Part shown: positions 1 through 8,153 of the stretch, in pieces
How the letters are laid out: every line of letters begins with the position of its first letter
Position numbering within the stretch: position 1 is the first letter of the stretch
The notes under the pieces: generated by a model
Databases searched by the model: none
What the model was told of the DNA's origin: nothing
What the model saw: the letters and a program-made list of their open reading frames with translations, nothing else
Assembly (NCBI GenBank): GCA_011050615.1
Contig: DRFJ01000055.1
Coordinates: forward strand, 1-64,000
Direction: 5' to 3'
DNA: 64,000 bases
Source: Bacteroidota bacterium
GTDB taxonomy: Bacteria > Bacteroidota > Bacteroidia > Bacteroidales > VadinHA17
Translations under genes and position numbers: made by a program

Positions 1-447
1 CCTGAAGACGAAGCTGGCAAGAGACAAATAAAGGTAGTAAAACAACTACGCTTAAGAAAGGTGTGCTACCAGGATGAGCAGAACCGTTATTATGAGTTTC
101 TGACAAACAGTTTTGAGATACCAATGGCATCCTTTGACTTTTCTGACGGTGATGTTTCAACTTACTGGTTGATGCACCCTGCCTACAGCAACAGTGAGAT
201 AAATGCTTGCAAGATGAAGGATTTTCACAGGCTTAACATATCATATACCCACAGTTTTGAAAGAAAGAAATGGTCCGGTGCACTGGAACTCAGCATATAT
301 AATGTTTATAACAGGAGAAATTCGTATTATTATTACTTGGATGCAACTATAGTCAGCTCCACAAACAATGCAGTTATACCAACATTAAAATCAGTTTCAC
401 TATTCCCCATTATTCCTGCTATATCTCTTAAGATTGATTTGAAATAA
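1..447 (+). CDS. TonB-dependent outer-membrane receptor, C-terminal fragment
   Basis: The frame is open from base 1, so the gene starts upstream of the window; 148 codons are visible. The end has alternating hydrophobic/aromatic strands, a tyrosine run after NVYNRRNS, and the terminal segment SLFPIIPAISLKIDLK. This matches the last barrel strands of TonB-dependent receptors in Bacteroidota, where 'NVYNRRNPYYYY' and 'PIIPSISY' are typical. Such receptors import polymers, siderophores or cofactors across the outer membrane using TonB/ExbBD energy. The plug domain and substrate class are outside the window, so the substrate cannot be stated. The family call is fairly secure; the role is not. Confidence 0.85.
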   Translation, partial: PEDEAGKRQIKVVKQLRLRKVCYQDEQNRYYEFLTNSFEIPMASFDFSDGDVSTYWLMHPAYSNSEINACKMKDFHRLNISYTHSFERKKWSGALELSIYNVYNRRNSYYYYLDATIVSSTNNAVIPTLKSVSLFPIIPAISLKIDLK

Positions 448-560
448 TACAGGATGCAAGAAGCTTGAATCAAATCTAATACCGCACCAGCAGTGTGAGG
501 CAATTATGAATTATGAGGTTGAATCCTCAATAGCGTCGCGACTTATCGTGTCGTAAAAAA

Positions 561-585
561 CCAGAAACCAGAAACGAGCAACGAG
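561..585. repeat. Short AT/GA-rich intergenic repeat (CCAGAAA / CGAGCAA units)
   Basis: The gap between the TonB-receptor stop and the next gene contains two CCAGAAA units followed by CGAGCAACGAG. It reads as a degenerate minisatellite of a kind often scattered between Bacteroidota genes. No function is visible. Confidence 0.35.
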
Positions 586-595
586 TACCCAGGAT

Positions 596-1192
596 CTAGT
601 AGAAAGGGGTGTAGCGGTAAGGTCTATAAGAAGGATACATATAATAAGGGTTAAATCCGTTGGTGCTGGTAATACTTGCCCCTATGCGGAATCCGGGCAG
701 TGGCATGAATTCCATTCCAAGGGTCATGGATTGAAACCCATCCCGGCCGAACATGCCCTCATTAATCAGGGATCTTGAATATTGCCCGAAGACAGTCATC
801 TTCTCATTCACTGAATAAATGCCGCTTACATTCAAAATAAAATCAGAAGTCCTGTCCATCTCATTTTCTTCAGTGTATCCCGGGAAATAGCTATTGATAT
901 ATGTTCCTTCAATGCTTACTGCAAATTTGGAATTTACCGGAATTAATACAGAAGGTGATATCCATGAACTATATGATTTATAGCCATTTAATGAGTTAAA
1001 TATTATACCTGTACGAAGCTGGTATCTTGCCCATGAATGGTCATCTGAACCTCCCTTTTCATTCTTATCAGCATAGTATTTTTCAGGTCCGGGAGCAGGC
1101 ATATAAAAAATACCCGGATTAATAAAAGGATTTTGTCCTTTAAGGCTTAGTCCGAGCAGAATCAGAAGCGATATAAATACTATTTTCCGCAT
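596..1192 (-). CDS. Secreted, probably outer-membrane beta-barrel protein of unknown function
   Basis: The protein has 198 residues. A signal peptide covers residues 1-19 (MRK, then a Leu/Ile-rich core, then LKGQ), with likely cleavage before Gln20. The mature part has alternating strands such as SKFAVSIEGTYINSYF and GFRIGASITSTNGF separated by polar turns, as in small outer-membrane barrels. The tail is rich in Tyr and Pro (YPSYRPYRY). It stands alone on the minus strand, convergent with the TonB-receptor gene and downstream of the relA-like gene with a gap of about 40 bp, so it may be read from that promoter. I do not recognise a named family. The export signal is clear; the barrel is inferred from composition. 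Confidence 0.6.
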   Translation of the reverse strand: MRKIVFISLLILLGLSLKGQNPFINPGIFYMPAPGPEKYYADKNEKGGSDDHSWARYQLRTGIIFNSLNGYKSYSSWISPSVLIPVNSKFAVSIEGTYINSYFPGYTEENEMDRTSDFILNVSGIYSVNEKMTVFGQYSRSLINEGMFGRDGFQSMTLGMEFMPLPGFRIGASITSTNGFNPYYMYPSYRPYRYTPFY

Positions 1193-1234
1193 GATGTAAA
1201 TCTAATGTATTTTAAGAATATTTCAAAATAAGTT

Positions 1235-3433
1235 TCAATTATACCGGCTGGCTTTAAGGACTCCTTCAATGGAAACAATCTTTTTTATTAAACCATTAAG
1301 GATGTTAATATTAGGAACATATAAATAAACTATGCCTTCAAACATTCCGTCATGATTCTCGTATTTAAAATTCCTGAGGCTTACCTTATATGAGGTAAGC
1401 ACATCGTATATTTTGCTTATCATGGCATGATCATCTATACCTATAATGCGTATACCGGTCTGAAAAGCCGGGCTGTCTTTCACTTTTGTCCACCTGGCCA
1501 TCAGCACCCTGTAGGGATAATTACCCATCAGGTTAGGAGCATTGGGGCAATTTACACGGTGAATTTTGACACCTTCGCTTATTGTGACAAAGCCAAATAT
1601 TTTGTCGCCTGGTACCGGGTTACAACATTGTGCAAGCTTATAATCGAGTCCTTCAACCTTATTCTCGATAATGAGATAGTCACGGAACATGGTAGCAGAA
1701 GCAACCCCGTTACCGGCATCTTCAGGTATTGTTTTACTTAATTCTCCCCCGGATGAAATTTCACTTTCATGGTTTTGTTCACCCCTTTTAATAAAATCTT
1801 TAACATTTTGAAGATCAATCTTTTCACACTGTATCTGGTAATACAATTCGCCTGCACTTGGTAATTTAAAGTGGTCAAGTAAAGATTTCACAAGGGCATC
1901 ATCGTAGGTAATTTTCCAGTTTTTCAATCTCCGGACCAGAATTTCTTTACCTTCAGCTGCGGCTTTAACTTTTTCCGCGTTCAGTGCGCTTTTAATACGG
2001 TTTTTAGCTTTTCCTGTAACGACATAAGAGAGCCAGTCCCGTTTTGGTTTCTGGTTTTTGGAAGTTATTACCGCCACCTGGTCACCATTTTCAAGGACAT
2101 GTTTAATTCCAACGTTTCGTCCATTCACTTTTGCCCCAACGCAGTTCTCTCCCACCTGTGTATGTATTTCAAATGCAAAATCCAGCACTGTGGCACCGGC
2201 TGCCAGTCTTTTCAGATCTCCCCTGGGTGTAAAAACAAATACTTCATCTGTATACAGGTCTGATCTGACCTGGTCGAAAATCTCTTTATCCTCTCCGTTT
2301 GATGATTCAAGTATTTCCCTCATATGGACGAGCCATTTATCAATAGCCCTGTCGCCTTCCGAACTTTTATACCTGTAATGTGCAGCGAGTCCTTTTTCTG
2401 CTATGTCATCCATCCTTGTAGTTCTTATCTGTACTTCGACCCACCTGTTACGGGGTCCTATCACAGTTGTATGAAGCGACTCATAGCCATTTGATTTAGG
2501 TACAGATATCCAGTCTCTCAGCCTGCTGGGATTGGGCTGATAGAGATCGGTAACAATTGAATATACCTTCCAGCAATCGGCTTTTTCCTGTTCTTTATCG
2601 CTATTCAGGATAATCCTTATGGCAAAAACATCATACACCTCATCAAATTCAATCCCCTGGCGTTTCATCTTCTGCCATATTGAATGGATAGATTTTGTAC
2701 GTCCCTTTATTTCGTATTTTATATTCTGTCTGTCAAGTGCCTCTTTCAAGGGTGAGGAGAAATCACGTATCAGCCTGTTACGTGAGGAGGTTGTTTGTTT
2801 TAATTTTTGTTCAATCATCCTGTATGCAGCCGGGTCAAGGTACATCATTGCCCTGTCTTCCATCTCCGATTTCAGCTTGTATAGTCCCAGCCTGTGAGCC
2901 AGTGGAGCATAGAGGAAGTATGATTCGGAGGCCAGCCTGAGGCGGACATCAGTTTTAGCACCTTCGAGCTTCCTCATATACTCAAGACGTTCAACCAGTT
3001 TTATCAATATTACCCTGATATCTTCAGCCAGGCTGGGAATAAGCTTCAGGAAGTTTTCAGCCTGGTATGCCGACCTGGTGGTTTCAATATTTTCAATATT
3101 TGCCAGGCCTTTCAGAACTTTGAGTACATTATCACCGAAAGTTTTTACAAGCTTTTTGTCAGCAAGGTCAATCTTTCCGGCGCAATCGTGAAGTATGGAA
3201 GCTATCAGGGAGGGTAATCCCAGTCCCATTTCCTCCACAATCATCCGTGCAACAGTAAGTGCGTGTATCACTGATGATTCTCCGGTGATGGTCTTCGTAT
3301 CACCCAGGCAATCAACGAGGATTTCAAGAGCTTTTCTGACCTTTTTCTGGTCATCAGAGCTCTGAATAACATGAGTTGAAGCCCTCAGGAGAGACCTGTA
3401 CCTGTTTCTTATGGCTGATTTCTGGTCTGGCAT
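1235..3433 (-). CDS. relA: RelA/SpoT-family (p)ppGpp synthetase with degenerate hydrolase site
   Basis: This long RSH protein has 732 codons from the start chosen here. It makes the alarmone (p)ppGpp from ATP and GDP/GTP in the cytosol. Domains in order: HD domain (about 50-165), synthetase (about 236-356) with GRTKSIHS, SVPKSNGYESLHTTV and VEVQIRT, TGS (about 395-455), a Cys-containing zinc-finger/RIS segment with QCCNPVPGDKIFG, and a C-terminal ACT domain. The HD pair is kept (LHD), but the usual acidic pair of HDxxED reads CAGK and the DRLHNMR box reads ERLEYMR. Hydrolysis is therefore probably lost while synthesis is intact. The start at 3433 is preferred over 3460 because a TATTTTTG box lies at 3458-3465, overlapping the longer start. 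The pattern fits the synthetase-type RSH of Bacteroidota, which normally coexists with a hydrolase-competent paralogue elsewhere. Confidence 0.9.
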   Translation of the reverse strand: MPDQKSAIRNRYRSLLRASTHVIQSSDDQKKVRKALEILVDCLGDTKTITGESSVIHALTVARMIVEEMGLGLPSLIASILHDCAGKIDLADKKLVKTFGDNVLKVLKGLANIENIETTRSAYQAENFLKLIPSLAEDIRVILIKLVERLEYMRKLEGAKTDVRLRLASESYFLYAPLAHRLGLYKLKSEMEDRAMMYLDPAAYRMIEQKLKQTTSSRNRLIRDFSSPLKEALDRQNIKYEIKGRTKSIHSIWQKMKRQGIEFDEVYDVFAIRIILNSDKEQEKADCWKVYSIVTDLYQPNPSRLRDWISVPKSNGYESLHTTVIGPRNRWVEVQIRTTRMDDIAEKGLAAHYRYKSSEGDRAIDKWLVHMREILESSNGEDKEIFDQVRSDLYTDEVFVFTPRGDLKRLAAGATVLDFAFEIHTQVGENCVGAKVNGRNVGIKHVLENGDQVAVITSKNQKPKRDWLSYVVTGKAKNRIKSALNAEKVKAAAEGKEILVRRLKNWKITYDDALVKSLLDHFKLPSAGELYYQIQCEKIDLQNVKDFIKRGEQNHESEISSGGELSKTIPEDAGNGVASATMFRDYLIIENKVEGLDYKLAQCCNPVPGDKIFGFVTISEGVKIHRVNCPNAPNLMGNYPYRVLMARWTKVKDSPAFQTGIRIIGIDDHAMISKIYDVLTSYKVSLRNFKYENHDGMFEGIVYLYVPNINILNGLIKKIVSIEGVLKASRYN

Positions 3434-3457
3434 CGCAGATGAATATTTTCTGTGCAG

Positions 3458-3465
3458 CAAAAATA
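3458..3465 (-). promoter_or_regulatory. Promoter -7 box (TATTTTTG) for the relA-like gene
   Basis: This is a perfect TAnnTTTG match on the minus strand, with transcription expected to begin near 3451, about 18 nt before the start at 3433. It decides between the two in-frame start codons. No good -33 TTTG was seen. Confidence 0.5.
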
Positions 3466-3507
3466 ATAATTATAGTGTTTGTATGGAATAGTTTAAGACG
3501 CTGAGGG

Positions 3508-3568
3508 AAGTTGACAGAGTTGATAAGGGTGATGGAGGTTGATAAGGTTGATAATGATTTGTGATAAT
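3508..3568. repeat. Degenerate GTTGATAAGG intergenic repeat
   Basis: Between the relA-like gene and the DUF6588 gene the sequence repeats GTTGACAGA, GTTGATAAGGG, GTTGATAAG, GTTGATAATG and GTGATAATC. It is a short imperfect array, AT-rich and non-coding. Its function is unknown. Confidence 0.45.
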
Positions 3569-3574
3569 CAGCAT

Positions 3575-4675
3575 TTAGCGGAGGGAGATACCCAGGCCGG
3601 CCGTAAGAACATTATAGTCGGCATAGGTATAGTCGGCATGTATTGTAAATACTCCAAATTTAAAGCGGCCGCCAACATTCAGCCTCAAGCCTGAATAACT
3701 GTCAATTCTTATTTCTTCCACATCCTCCACAACCCCGGCATCAGTATATACAGGATTCGTTGTTGAAATATCCGGATCAAGGGTCGGTAGCGGGATATAT
3801 CCATCAAGATCCATAATGGTAGTGGTTTTGCCATACCCGATGCCTGCATATCCAGTGATAATGGGAAAATTGACCGAAGCTATCACTGAAAGATTCCATG
3901 ATGATACATCCAGAATAAAAGACTGATTATTAAAGTCTGAAAATGTATAGTTCTCGAAATTAGCATCTGTATCTGGCTCCACACTTATTGGAATAATTCC
4001 CCTCAGATTATTATAGCCTCCAAAAGCTGAAACAGTGACCGGGATGAGTCTGAAAGCCGCAATATGGTCTGTTATACTCTTCATAAGACCTCCACCTATA
4101 AGTCTCACCGATCCTTCGCCTATTGGTGTTGTTGGGATATATCTGATCTTTATTTCTGAAGCCATCGGCATTCCTATACCGGCCTGCAACATTGGTGCAG
4201 GTACGATGCCAAAGCCTGTTCCGGGCGGAGAATTAAAATTAACCATTTCAACCTGGTTGCCAGGCATTCCCGGCACATCCTGCACAAGCTGAAGGACAGG
4301 TCCTTCCTCGTTCAAACCCGCTATTGTCGGAGCCATTGTATTCCCGGAGGGATTAAGCAGTTCAAGCCTGGAGAAATCTATACCGGCAAGATCAAATTCC
4401 AGTGCGTTTGCCGGCACAAAACCGGCACTAACACTTAATGTTACATCAAAGCCACCTAACTTATGGGGTTTAGCAGTATTATACCATGCCGAATTAAAGC
4501 TTGCGCCAAAGGCATTGGCAAAAGGTTCTATATAGGCCTCCATCAGCAGCATGCCGTCATTTATACCGGCTTTAAAGAAATCGGCTTCAATCTGTGCACT
4601 GGCTTCAGGGATTGAAGCAGAAAGCAGAACAACTGTCGCCACCAGGTACAGGTATATTTTAAATTTTCTCATCAT
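3575..4675 (-). CDS. DUF6588-family outer-membrane protein
   Basis: The protein has 366 residues from the ATG at 4675; an upstream ATG at 4693 is possible but adds only six residues before a good signal peptide. The leader MMRKFKIYLYL...ASAQ is cleaved after SAQ or before it. The mature protein has many alternating strands, conserved-looking GGFDVTLSVSAGFVP near the N-terminus, and a final strand ADYNVLTAGLGISLR ending in Arg, consistent with an outer-membrane barrel. I recognise it as DUF6588, a family of uncharacterised Bacteroidota envelope proteins. It is the last gene of the sigma-factor/DUF4252 run, 75 bp after the lipoprotein gene, so it may be a member or target of that regulon. Confidence 0.7.
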   Translation of the reverse strand: MMRKFKIYLYLVATVVLLSASIPEASAQIEADFFKAGINDGMLLMEAYIEPFANAFGASFNSAWYNTAKPHKLGGFDVTLSVSAGFVPANALEFDLAGIDFSRLELLNPSGNTMAPTIAGLNEEGPVLQLVQDVPGMPGNQVEMVNFNSPPGTGFGIVPAPMLQAGIGMPMASEIKIRYIPTTPIGEGSVRLIGGGLMKSITDHIAAFRLIPVTVSAFGGYNNLRGIIPISVEPDTDANFENYTFSDFNNQSFILDVSSWNLSVIASVNFPIITGYAGIGYGKTTTIMDLDGYIPLPTLDPDISTTNPVYTDAGVVEDVEEIRIDSYSGLRLNVGGRFKFGVFTIHADYTYADYNVLTAGLGISLR

Positions 4676-4750
4676 AGCATGATATTTTAGCATGCTAATG
4701 TAGAATTAATATAAATTAAATCAAAGCGTCGGAAAGGATTTAAGAAGCTT

Positions 4751-5266
4751 TCAGTGCTGATTTATGAAACTGCGGAGCTTGTTGAATTCTATTTCGGAAG
4801 CAAATTTCAGGATTTCTTCCCCTTTGAGTCGTCCTGACAGGCCAAGACAGGCCAGCGATTCATTTTCTCTGAAAAGTATCATCAGGTCGCTTACATAGTC
4901 ATCATTTTCAAGAATATATGCTGAAATAAAGGCCTTGCCTGAATTAAATCCAAATAGATTTTCATATTGATAATCTGTCAGTTTGCCACTGATCCTGTCA
5001 TACATCAGACCCCTCTTGTTGTCAGTATCATTTTCACGACTGTATATCAGGAGCTTGACAAGCTGTATATTGCCCATATCGTGGTTCCTGACAGTATTTC
5101 CCTCCATACCTGTTAGCTTGAGGAAGAGTGCGGGGGGTAATTTCACCATATAAACACCCTTTTCACCTTCAAATTCGGTGAATATATCATCATTGTTCTT
5201 TTTATTCGAGCATGATGAGAAAGAAAGAATAAACACAGCCATGAGGCTTATAGAAAGATATCTCAT
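4751..5266 (-). CDS. DUF4252 lipoprotein
   Basis: The protein has 171 residues. The leader MRYLSISLMAVFILSF is followed by a lipobox ending SSCS, with Cys19 as the lipidated residue. The body, with paired alpha/beta segments such as GVYMVKLPPALFLKLTG and LVKLLIYSREND, matches DUF4252 and resembles the two other DUF4252 genes nearby. DUF4252 proteins are secreted Bacteroidota proteins without a proven function. The gene follows the next DUF4252 gene with a 4-bp gap and belongs to the same transcript as the sigma/anti-sigma pair. It is the only lipidated member of the trio, and so the one expected to be membrane-anchored. Confidence 0.75.
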   Translation of the reverse strand: MRYLSISLMAVFILSFSSCSNKKNNDDIFTEFEGEKGVYMVKLPPALFLKLTGMEGNTVRNHDMGNIQLVKLLIYSRENDTDNKRGLMYDRISGKLTDYQYENLFGFNSGKAFISAYILENDDYVSDLMILFRENESLACLGLSGRLKGEEILKFASEIEFNKLRSFINQH

Positions 5267-5270
5267 AAAA

Positions 5271-5777
5271 TCAGTATTTTACGTTATCCTGTAATTCTTC
5301 AATGCCCATGGCTTTGCTAATTGAGGTAATATTTTCCAGATCGAGGTCGCCTTTAATGGATATAAGCACATTCTGACCCGGACCGCCTCCTATCATAAGT
5401 AACTCATCTATCCTTTTGCCCTTTTCCTTTACAAGGAATTTCAGGTCCCTGTCACTTCCCTTTACCACCATTAGCTCTTCATAGGCGTTAAAATCCAGAT
5501 CCTTCTCAAGTTCAGAAAAGAAATTCAGCTTCTTATTTAGTTCATCATCATCAACAGTAAGTATACGTATTGATTTAAGGTTATTTATTACATCCTGCAG
5601 TTCATCATCATCCAGGTCTGCTTTTCCCATCATGCTGAACATTTTACTTGAGATATATACGGTAGTAATGCCCTCTTTTCCTGCATATTTATCAAACATT
5701 GCATCTATTGGATTCTTCTGTGCGAATGAAGAAACAGCCAGGATAAGGGTAAATGATAAGAGTACTATCCTTTTCAT
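5271..5777 (-). CDS. DUF4252 secreted protein
   Basis: The protein has 168 residues with a signal peptide cleaved after about Ala19 (VSSFA|QK). The core follows the family pattern: DAMFDKYAGKEGITTVYISSKM, an acidic DDDELQ helix, SIRILTVDDDE, and a C-terminal LISIKGDLDLENI segment. It is paralogous to the genes at 4751-5266 and 6919-7413, most clearly in the 'ds.fdkYagkeG.t.VyIS..f' start. It lies 13 bp downstream of the anti-sigma gene. It probably acts in the periplasm; whether it binds the anti-sigma periplasmic domain is inference only. Confidence 0.75.
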   Translation of the reverse strand: MKRIVLLSFTLILAVSSFAQKNPIDAMFDKYAGKEGITTVYISSKMFSMMGKADLDDDELQDVINNLKSIRILTVDDDELNKKLNFFSELEKDLDFNAYEELMVVKGSDRDLKFLVKEKGKRIDELLMIGGGPGQNVLISIKGDLDLENITSISKAMGIEELQDNVKY

Positions 5778-5790
5778 TATTTCATGTATT

Positions 5791-6372
5791 TTAATTTTGC
5801 TCCCTCGATTTATCTATATTATTGATATTCAACAGTTCAACACTGTTCTCAATATACCTGAGCGCGTTTAGCTCCCGTAAAACGACATTTCCGGACCCGG
5901 ATATCAGTTCTAATTTAGCCCTTGCATCATTAATCATTGAAAGTTCTTTTATATGGGTTCTTCCCGTGTTAAGGTTGTCTGACAGTTGATACAGCACTTT
6001 AACTGTCTCATTGTAGGCAAGCTGTGGATCATCAAAAGTATCCTTAAGTCCGGGCTTATCTGCCAGGGTGAACCAGAAGCTAAGAATTATGAGCAGACCG
6101 GCTGCTACTGACACGATGCTGTACAAGCGTCGTTTACCTGATATTATTTTCTTTTCTGACTCATCTATGGCAGCCATAATCCTGTCATTAAGATCAGGAG
6201 AAGGTTCAGGTATATTCCCCCCGTGCAGTCCTTCCATCAACAACCTGTCGTCATAGAATTCAGCCGGAAGATCATTCCTTTCAAGCAGTTCAAGAATCTT
6301 TTGCTCGTCATCTGCCGTTGATGTGCCGTCATAATACTTCTCAAGTAATTTTTTAAGCACTGACCAGTTCAT
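5791..6372 (-). CDS. Probable anti-sigma factor (single-pass membrane protein)
   Basis: The protein has 193 residues: a cytoplasmic N-terminus rich in charged helices (1-80), one transmembrane helix at about 83-103 (LYSIVSVAAGLLIILSFWF), and a 90-residue periplasmic part with helical heptads. The start overlaps the end of the ECF sigma gene by 20 bp, the classic translationally coupled sigma/anti-sigma arrangement. No zinc-binding HxxxCxxC motif is present, so it is not a ZAS-type anti-sigma. The role is inferred from topology and gene order, not from a recognised domain. Confidence 0.65.
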   Translation of the reverse strand: MNWSVLKKLLEKYYDGTSTADDEQKILELLERNDLPAEFYDDRLLMEGLHGGNIPEPSPDLNDRIMAAIDESEKKIISGKRRLYSIVSVAAGLLIILSFWFTLADKPGLKDTFDDPQLAYNETVKVLYQLSDNLNTGRTHIKELSMINDARAKLELISGSGNVVLRELNALRYIENSVELLNINNIDKSREQN

Positions 6373-6868
6373 AATTCTTTTTTTTTAGTTCTTCTCTAAC
6401 CATTTTTCTTGCCCTTGAGAGAATCACCCTCAGGTTACTTATGTCCATATTCAGTTTTTCCGCCAATTCCTCATATTCATAGCCTTCTATATCACGAAGT
6501 TGTATGACGGTTCGATAATTTTCAGGCAAAGCATCTATTATCCCGGATACTATTTTAAATTTCTCACTGTTCTCCATGCTCTTCTCAAGATTCATGTCAG
6601 AGGCTCTGGTGTCATCTTTTCCGGTGTCATCAAAAAAAACCATTTTCTTTTTCCTCAGGCTGTCAAGGCATTGATTACGGGTCACAGTCATTGTAAAAGC
6701 CTGAATACTATTATATTCAGATAGTTTATCACGCATCTTCCATAGTTTCAGGAAGACCTCCTGAACCGTGTCTTCCGCTTCTTCCTTATTTGAGATGAAG
6801 CGGAAGGCATAACGGTACAGGGTGCGGCTTAAGGGTATTATGTCAGTTTCAAATTCTTTCCTGGTCAT
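6353..6868 (-). CDS. ECF-type RNA polymerase sigma-70 factor
   Basis: The protein has 171 residues from the ATG at 6868 (MTRKEFETDI); an upstream start at 6910 would add a poorly conserved 14-residue leader. Region 2 holds AEDTVQEVFLKLWKM and region 4 holds LPENYRTVIQLRDIEGY followed by a helix-turn-helix (YEELAEKLNMDISNLRVIL). Regions 1 and 3 are absent, as in group 4 (ECF) sigma factors. It directs RNA polymerase to a small regulon in response to an envelope signal. It is sandwiched between a DUF4252 gene and the probable anti-sigma gene, so it most likely controls its own operon. Confidence 0.9.
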   Translation of the reverse strand: MTRKEFETDIIPLSRTLYRYAFRFISNKEEAEDTVQEVFLKLWKMRDKLSEYNSIQAFTMTVTRNQCLDSLRKKKMVFFDDTGKDDTRASDMNLEKSMENSEKFKIVSGIIDALPENYRTVIQLRDIEGYEYEELAEKLNMDISNLRVILSRARKMVREELKKKNYELVSA

Positions 6869-6918
6869 AATCCATTGGCTTGCTGTAAACCAGGCTTTAA
6901 ATTTAGTCAATAAATATT

Positions 6919-7413
6919 TTATCTCATCCCGAACATTACATTATCATCATCTATCGATTCTGACATTTCCCTTATCATCTCCTCGGTCAGTTTTCCTTTG
7001 ATCTGTATTATTGCATTTTCACTGCCTCCTGTTACCAGCAGGAATTCAGTAAATACATTTCCTTCAGCCTTTACCATGATTTTAACGTCAGAATCAGATG
7101 AATTGACCCTGACCATTTCCTCATAGCCTCCTTTATCGATTTCATCCATCACAATATCGTAAAAGTTGTCAACCTCCATATTGTCATCTTCCTGGGCAAG
7201 AATTCGTATGGCAGTAAATTTATCGGCATTCCTGAGGAAGTCGTCATCACCATCATCAAATTTCCCTACCATCTTAAGGAAGTTGCCAGATATAGTCACG
7301 GTTACAAAGCCATCAAGTCCCTGGTATCTTTCAAATAACCTGTCTATTGAACTCTGGGCATTCAATGAAATTGCAAACACAAAAAATAAGACAGGTGCAA
7401 TCATTCTTTTCAT
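6919..7413 (-). CDS. DUF4252 secreted protein, first gene of the sigma operon
   Basis: The protein has 164 residues with a signal peptide cleaved after SLNA (about residue 19). The body shows the family pattern, RLFERYQGLDGFVTVTISG, FTAIRILAQEDD, and IIQIKGKLTEEMI, with acidic loops (KFDDGDDDF). It is the first gene of the run, 8 bp before the longest possible start of the sigma gene. No TAnnTTTG box lies upstream, which would fit transcription by an ECF sigma factor rather than the housekeeping factor, but no ECF promoter motif could be defined by eye. Confidence 0.75.
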   Translation of the reverse strand: MKRMIAPVLFFVFAISLNAQSSIDRLFERYQGLDGFVTVTISGNFLKMVGKFDDGDDDFLRNADKFTAIRILAQEDDNMEVDNFYDIVMDEIDKGGYEEMVRVNSSDSDVKIMVKAEGNVFTEFLLVTGGSENAIIQIKGKLTEEMIREMSESIDDDNVMFGMR

Positions 7414-7487
7414 CTTTTCGTAGTTTTAGTTTAACTGTTTTCATACTGATGACGAATAAGTCCGGAAAACATAACAGTGAGGAGGGT

Positions 7488-7544
7488 AAAAAAGCAAAAA
7501 AGGTCTTGCTTTCCCTAACGCACCGGCAACGGGGAAAGCCAAGC
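7488..7544 (-). terminator. Rho-independent terminator of the Lrp-type gene
   Basis: Read on the minus strand, arms at 7532-7544 and 7502-7515 (core GGCTTTCCC and GGGAAAGC, with a 16-nt loop) are followed by TTTTTTGCTTTTTT at 7488-7501. It lies about 40 bp after the regulator stop and insulates the sigma operon from it. Confidence 0.75.
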
Positions 7545-7585
7545 CAGGGCACCCAGGCACCTAAACAAAAGAAATCTTACTGTTA

Positions 7586-8071
7586 TCAGTCATTATTTTC
7601 CCGGGTTGACAGAACCGGTATTTGCCTGTTTATTGATTCTTCAAGGGAAATGAGAGTTTCGGTACGGGTAACACCTTCAATTTTTTGAATACTGTTGGTC
7701 AGGACTTCCCGGAGATGCTCATTATCAGTTGTATAAACTTTAATGAACAATGAATAATTGCCTGTAGTGTAGTGACATTCAATTATTTCTGGTATTTCTT
7801 CGAATTTTTCGATTACCTTTCTGTAATGACCGGGGTGTTCAAGAAATATACCAATATAGGCACATGTTTTAAAGCCAACCGTAACGGGGTCGACCTTAAA
7901 TTCTGAACCCTTTATCACACCTGATTTTATTAGTCTCTGCACTCTTTGATGAATTGCGGCTCCTGACACATTACATGCCCTGGCTACTTCGAGATAAGGA
8001 ATACGGGCATTTTTGGTTATTATGTCCAATATCTGTCTGTCAAGAGCATCTATCTGTAAGTTTTTAACCAT
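7586..8071 (-). CDS. Lrp/AsnC-family transcriptional regulator
   Basis: The protein has 161 residues. The N-terminal helix-turn-helix (about 6-65) has the family start IDALDRQILDIITKNARIPY and the recognition region VSGAAIHQRVQRLIKSGVI. The C-terminal RAM/AsnC ligand-binding domain (about 70-150) contains GFKTCAYIGIFLEHPGHY and GNYSLFIKVYTTDNEHL. Members sense amino acids and control metabolism or transport as octamers. It is monocistronic, with its own terminator downstream and pyrD 82 bp upstream in the same direction. The effector cannot be told from sequence. Confidence 0.92.
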   Translation of the reverse strand: MVKNLQIDALDRQILDIITKNARIPYLEVARACNVSGAAIHQRVQRLIKSGVIKGSEFKVDPVTVGFKTCAYIGIFLEHPGHYRKVIEKFEEIPEIIECHYTTGNYSLFIKVYTTDNEHLREVLTNSIQKIEGVTRTETLISLEESINRQIPVLSTRENND

Positions 8072-8153
8072 GTCGATCCAATATTAACAATATTTAATAA
8101 TTAGAGGTCATAAATTTAGAAAATTATAAGTAAAATAAAAACATGTTTTAAAA

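Noticed and set aside
500-560. Possible terminator for the TonB-receptor gene (TGAGG/CCTCA hairpin)
   Set aside because: Five-base stem and no T-run directly after it.
7331-7688. Overlapping short frames on both strands between the DUF4252 and Lrp-type genes
   Set aside because: They cover the terminator hairpin and its T-run and overlap real genes; no domain content.
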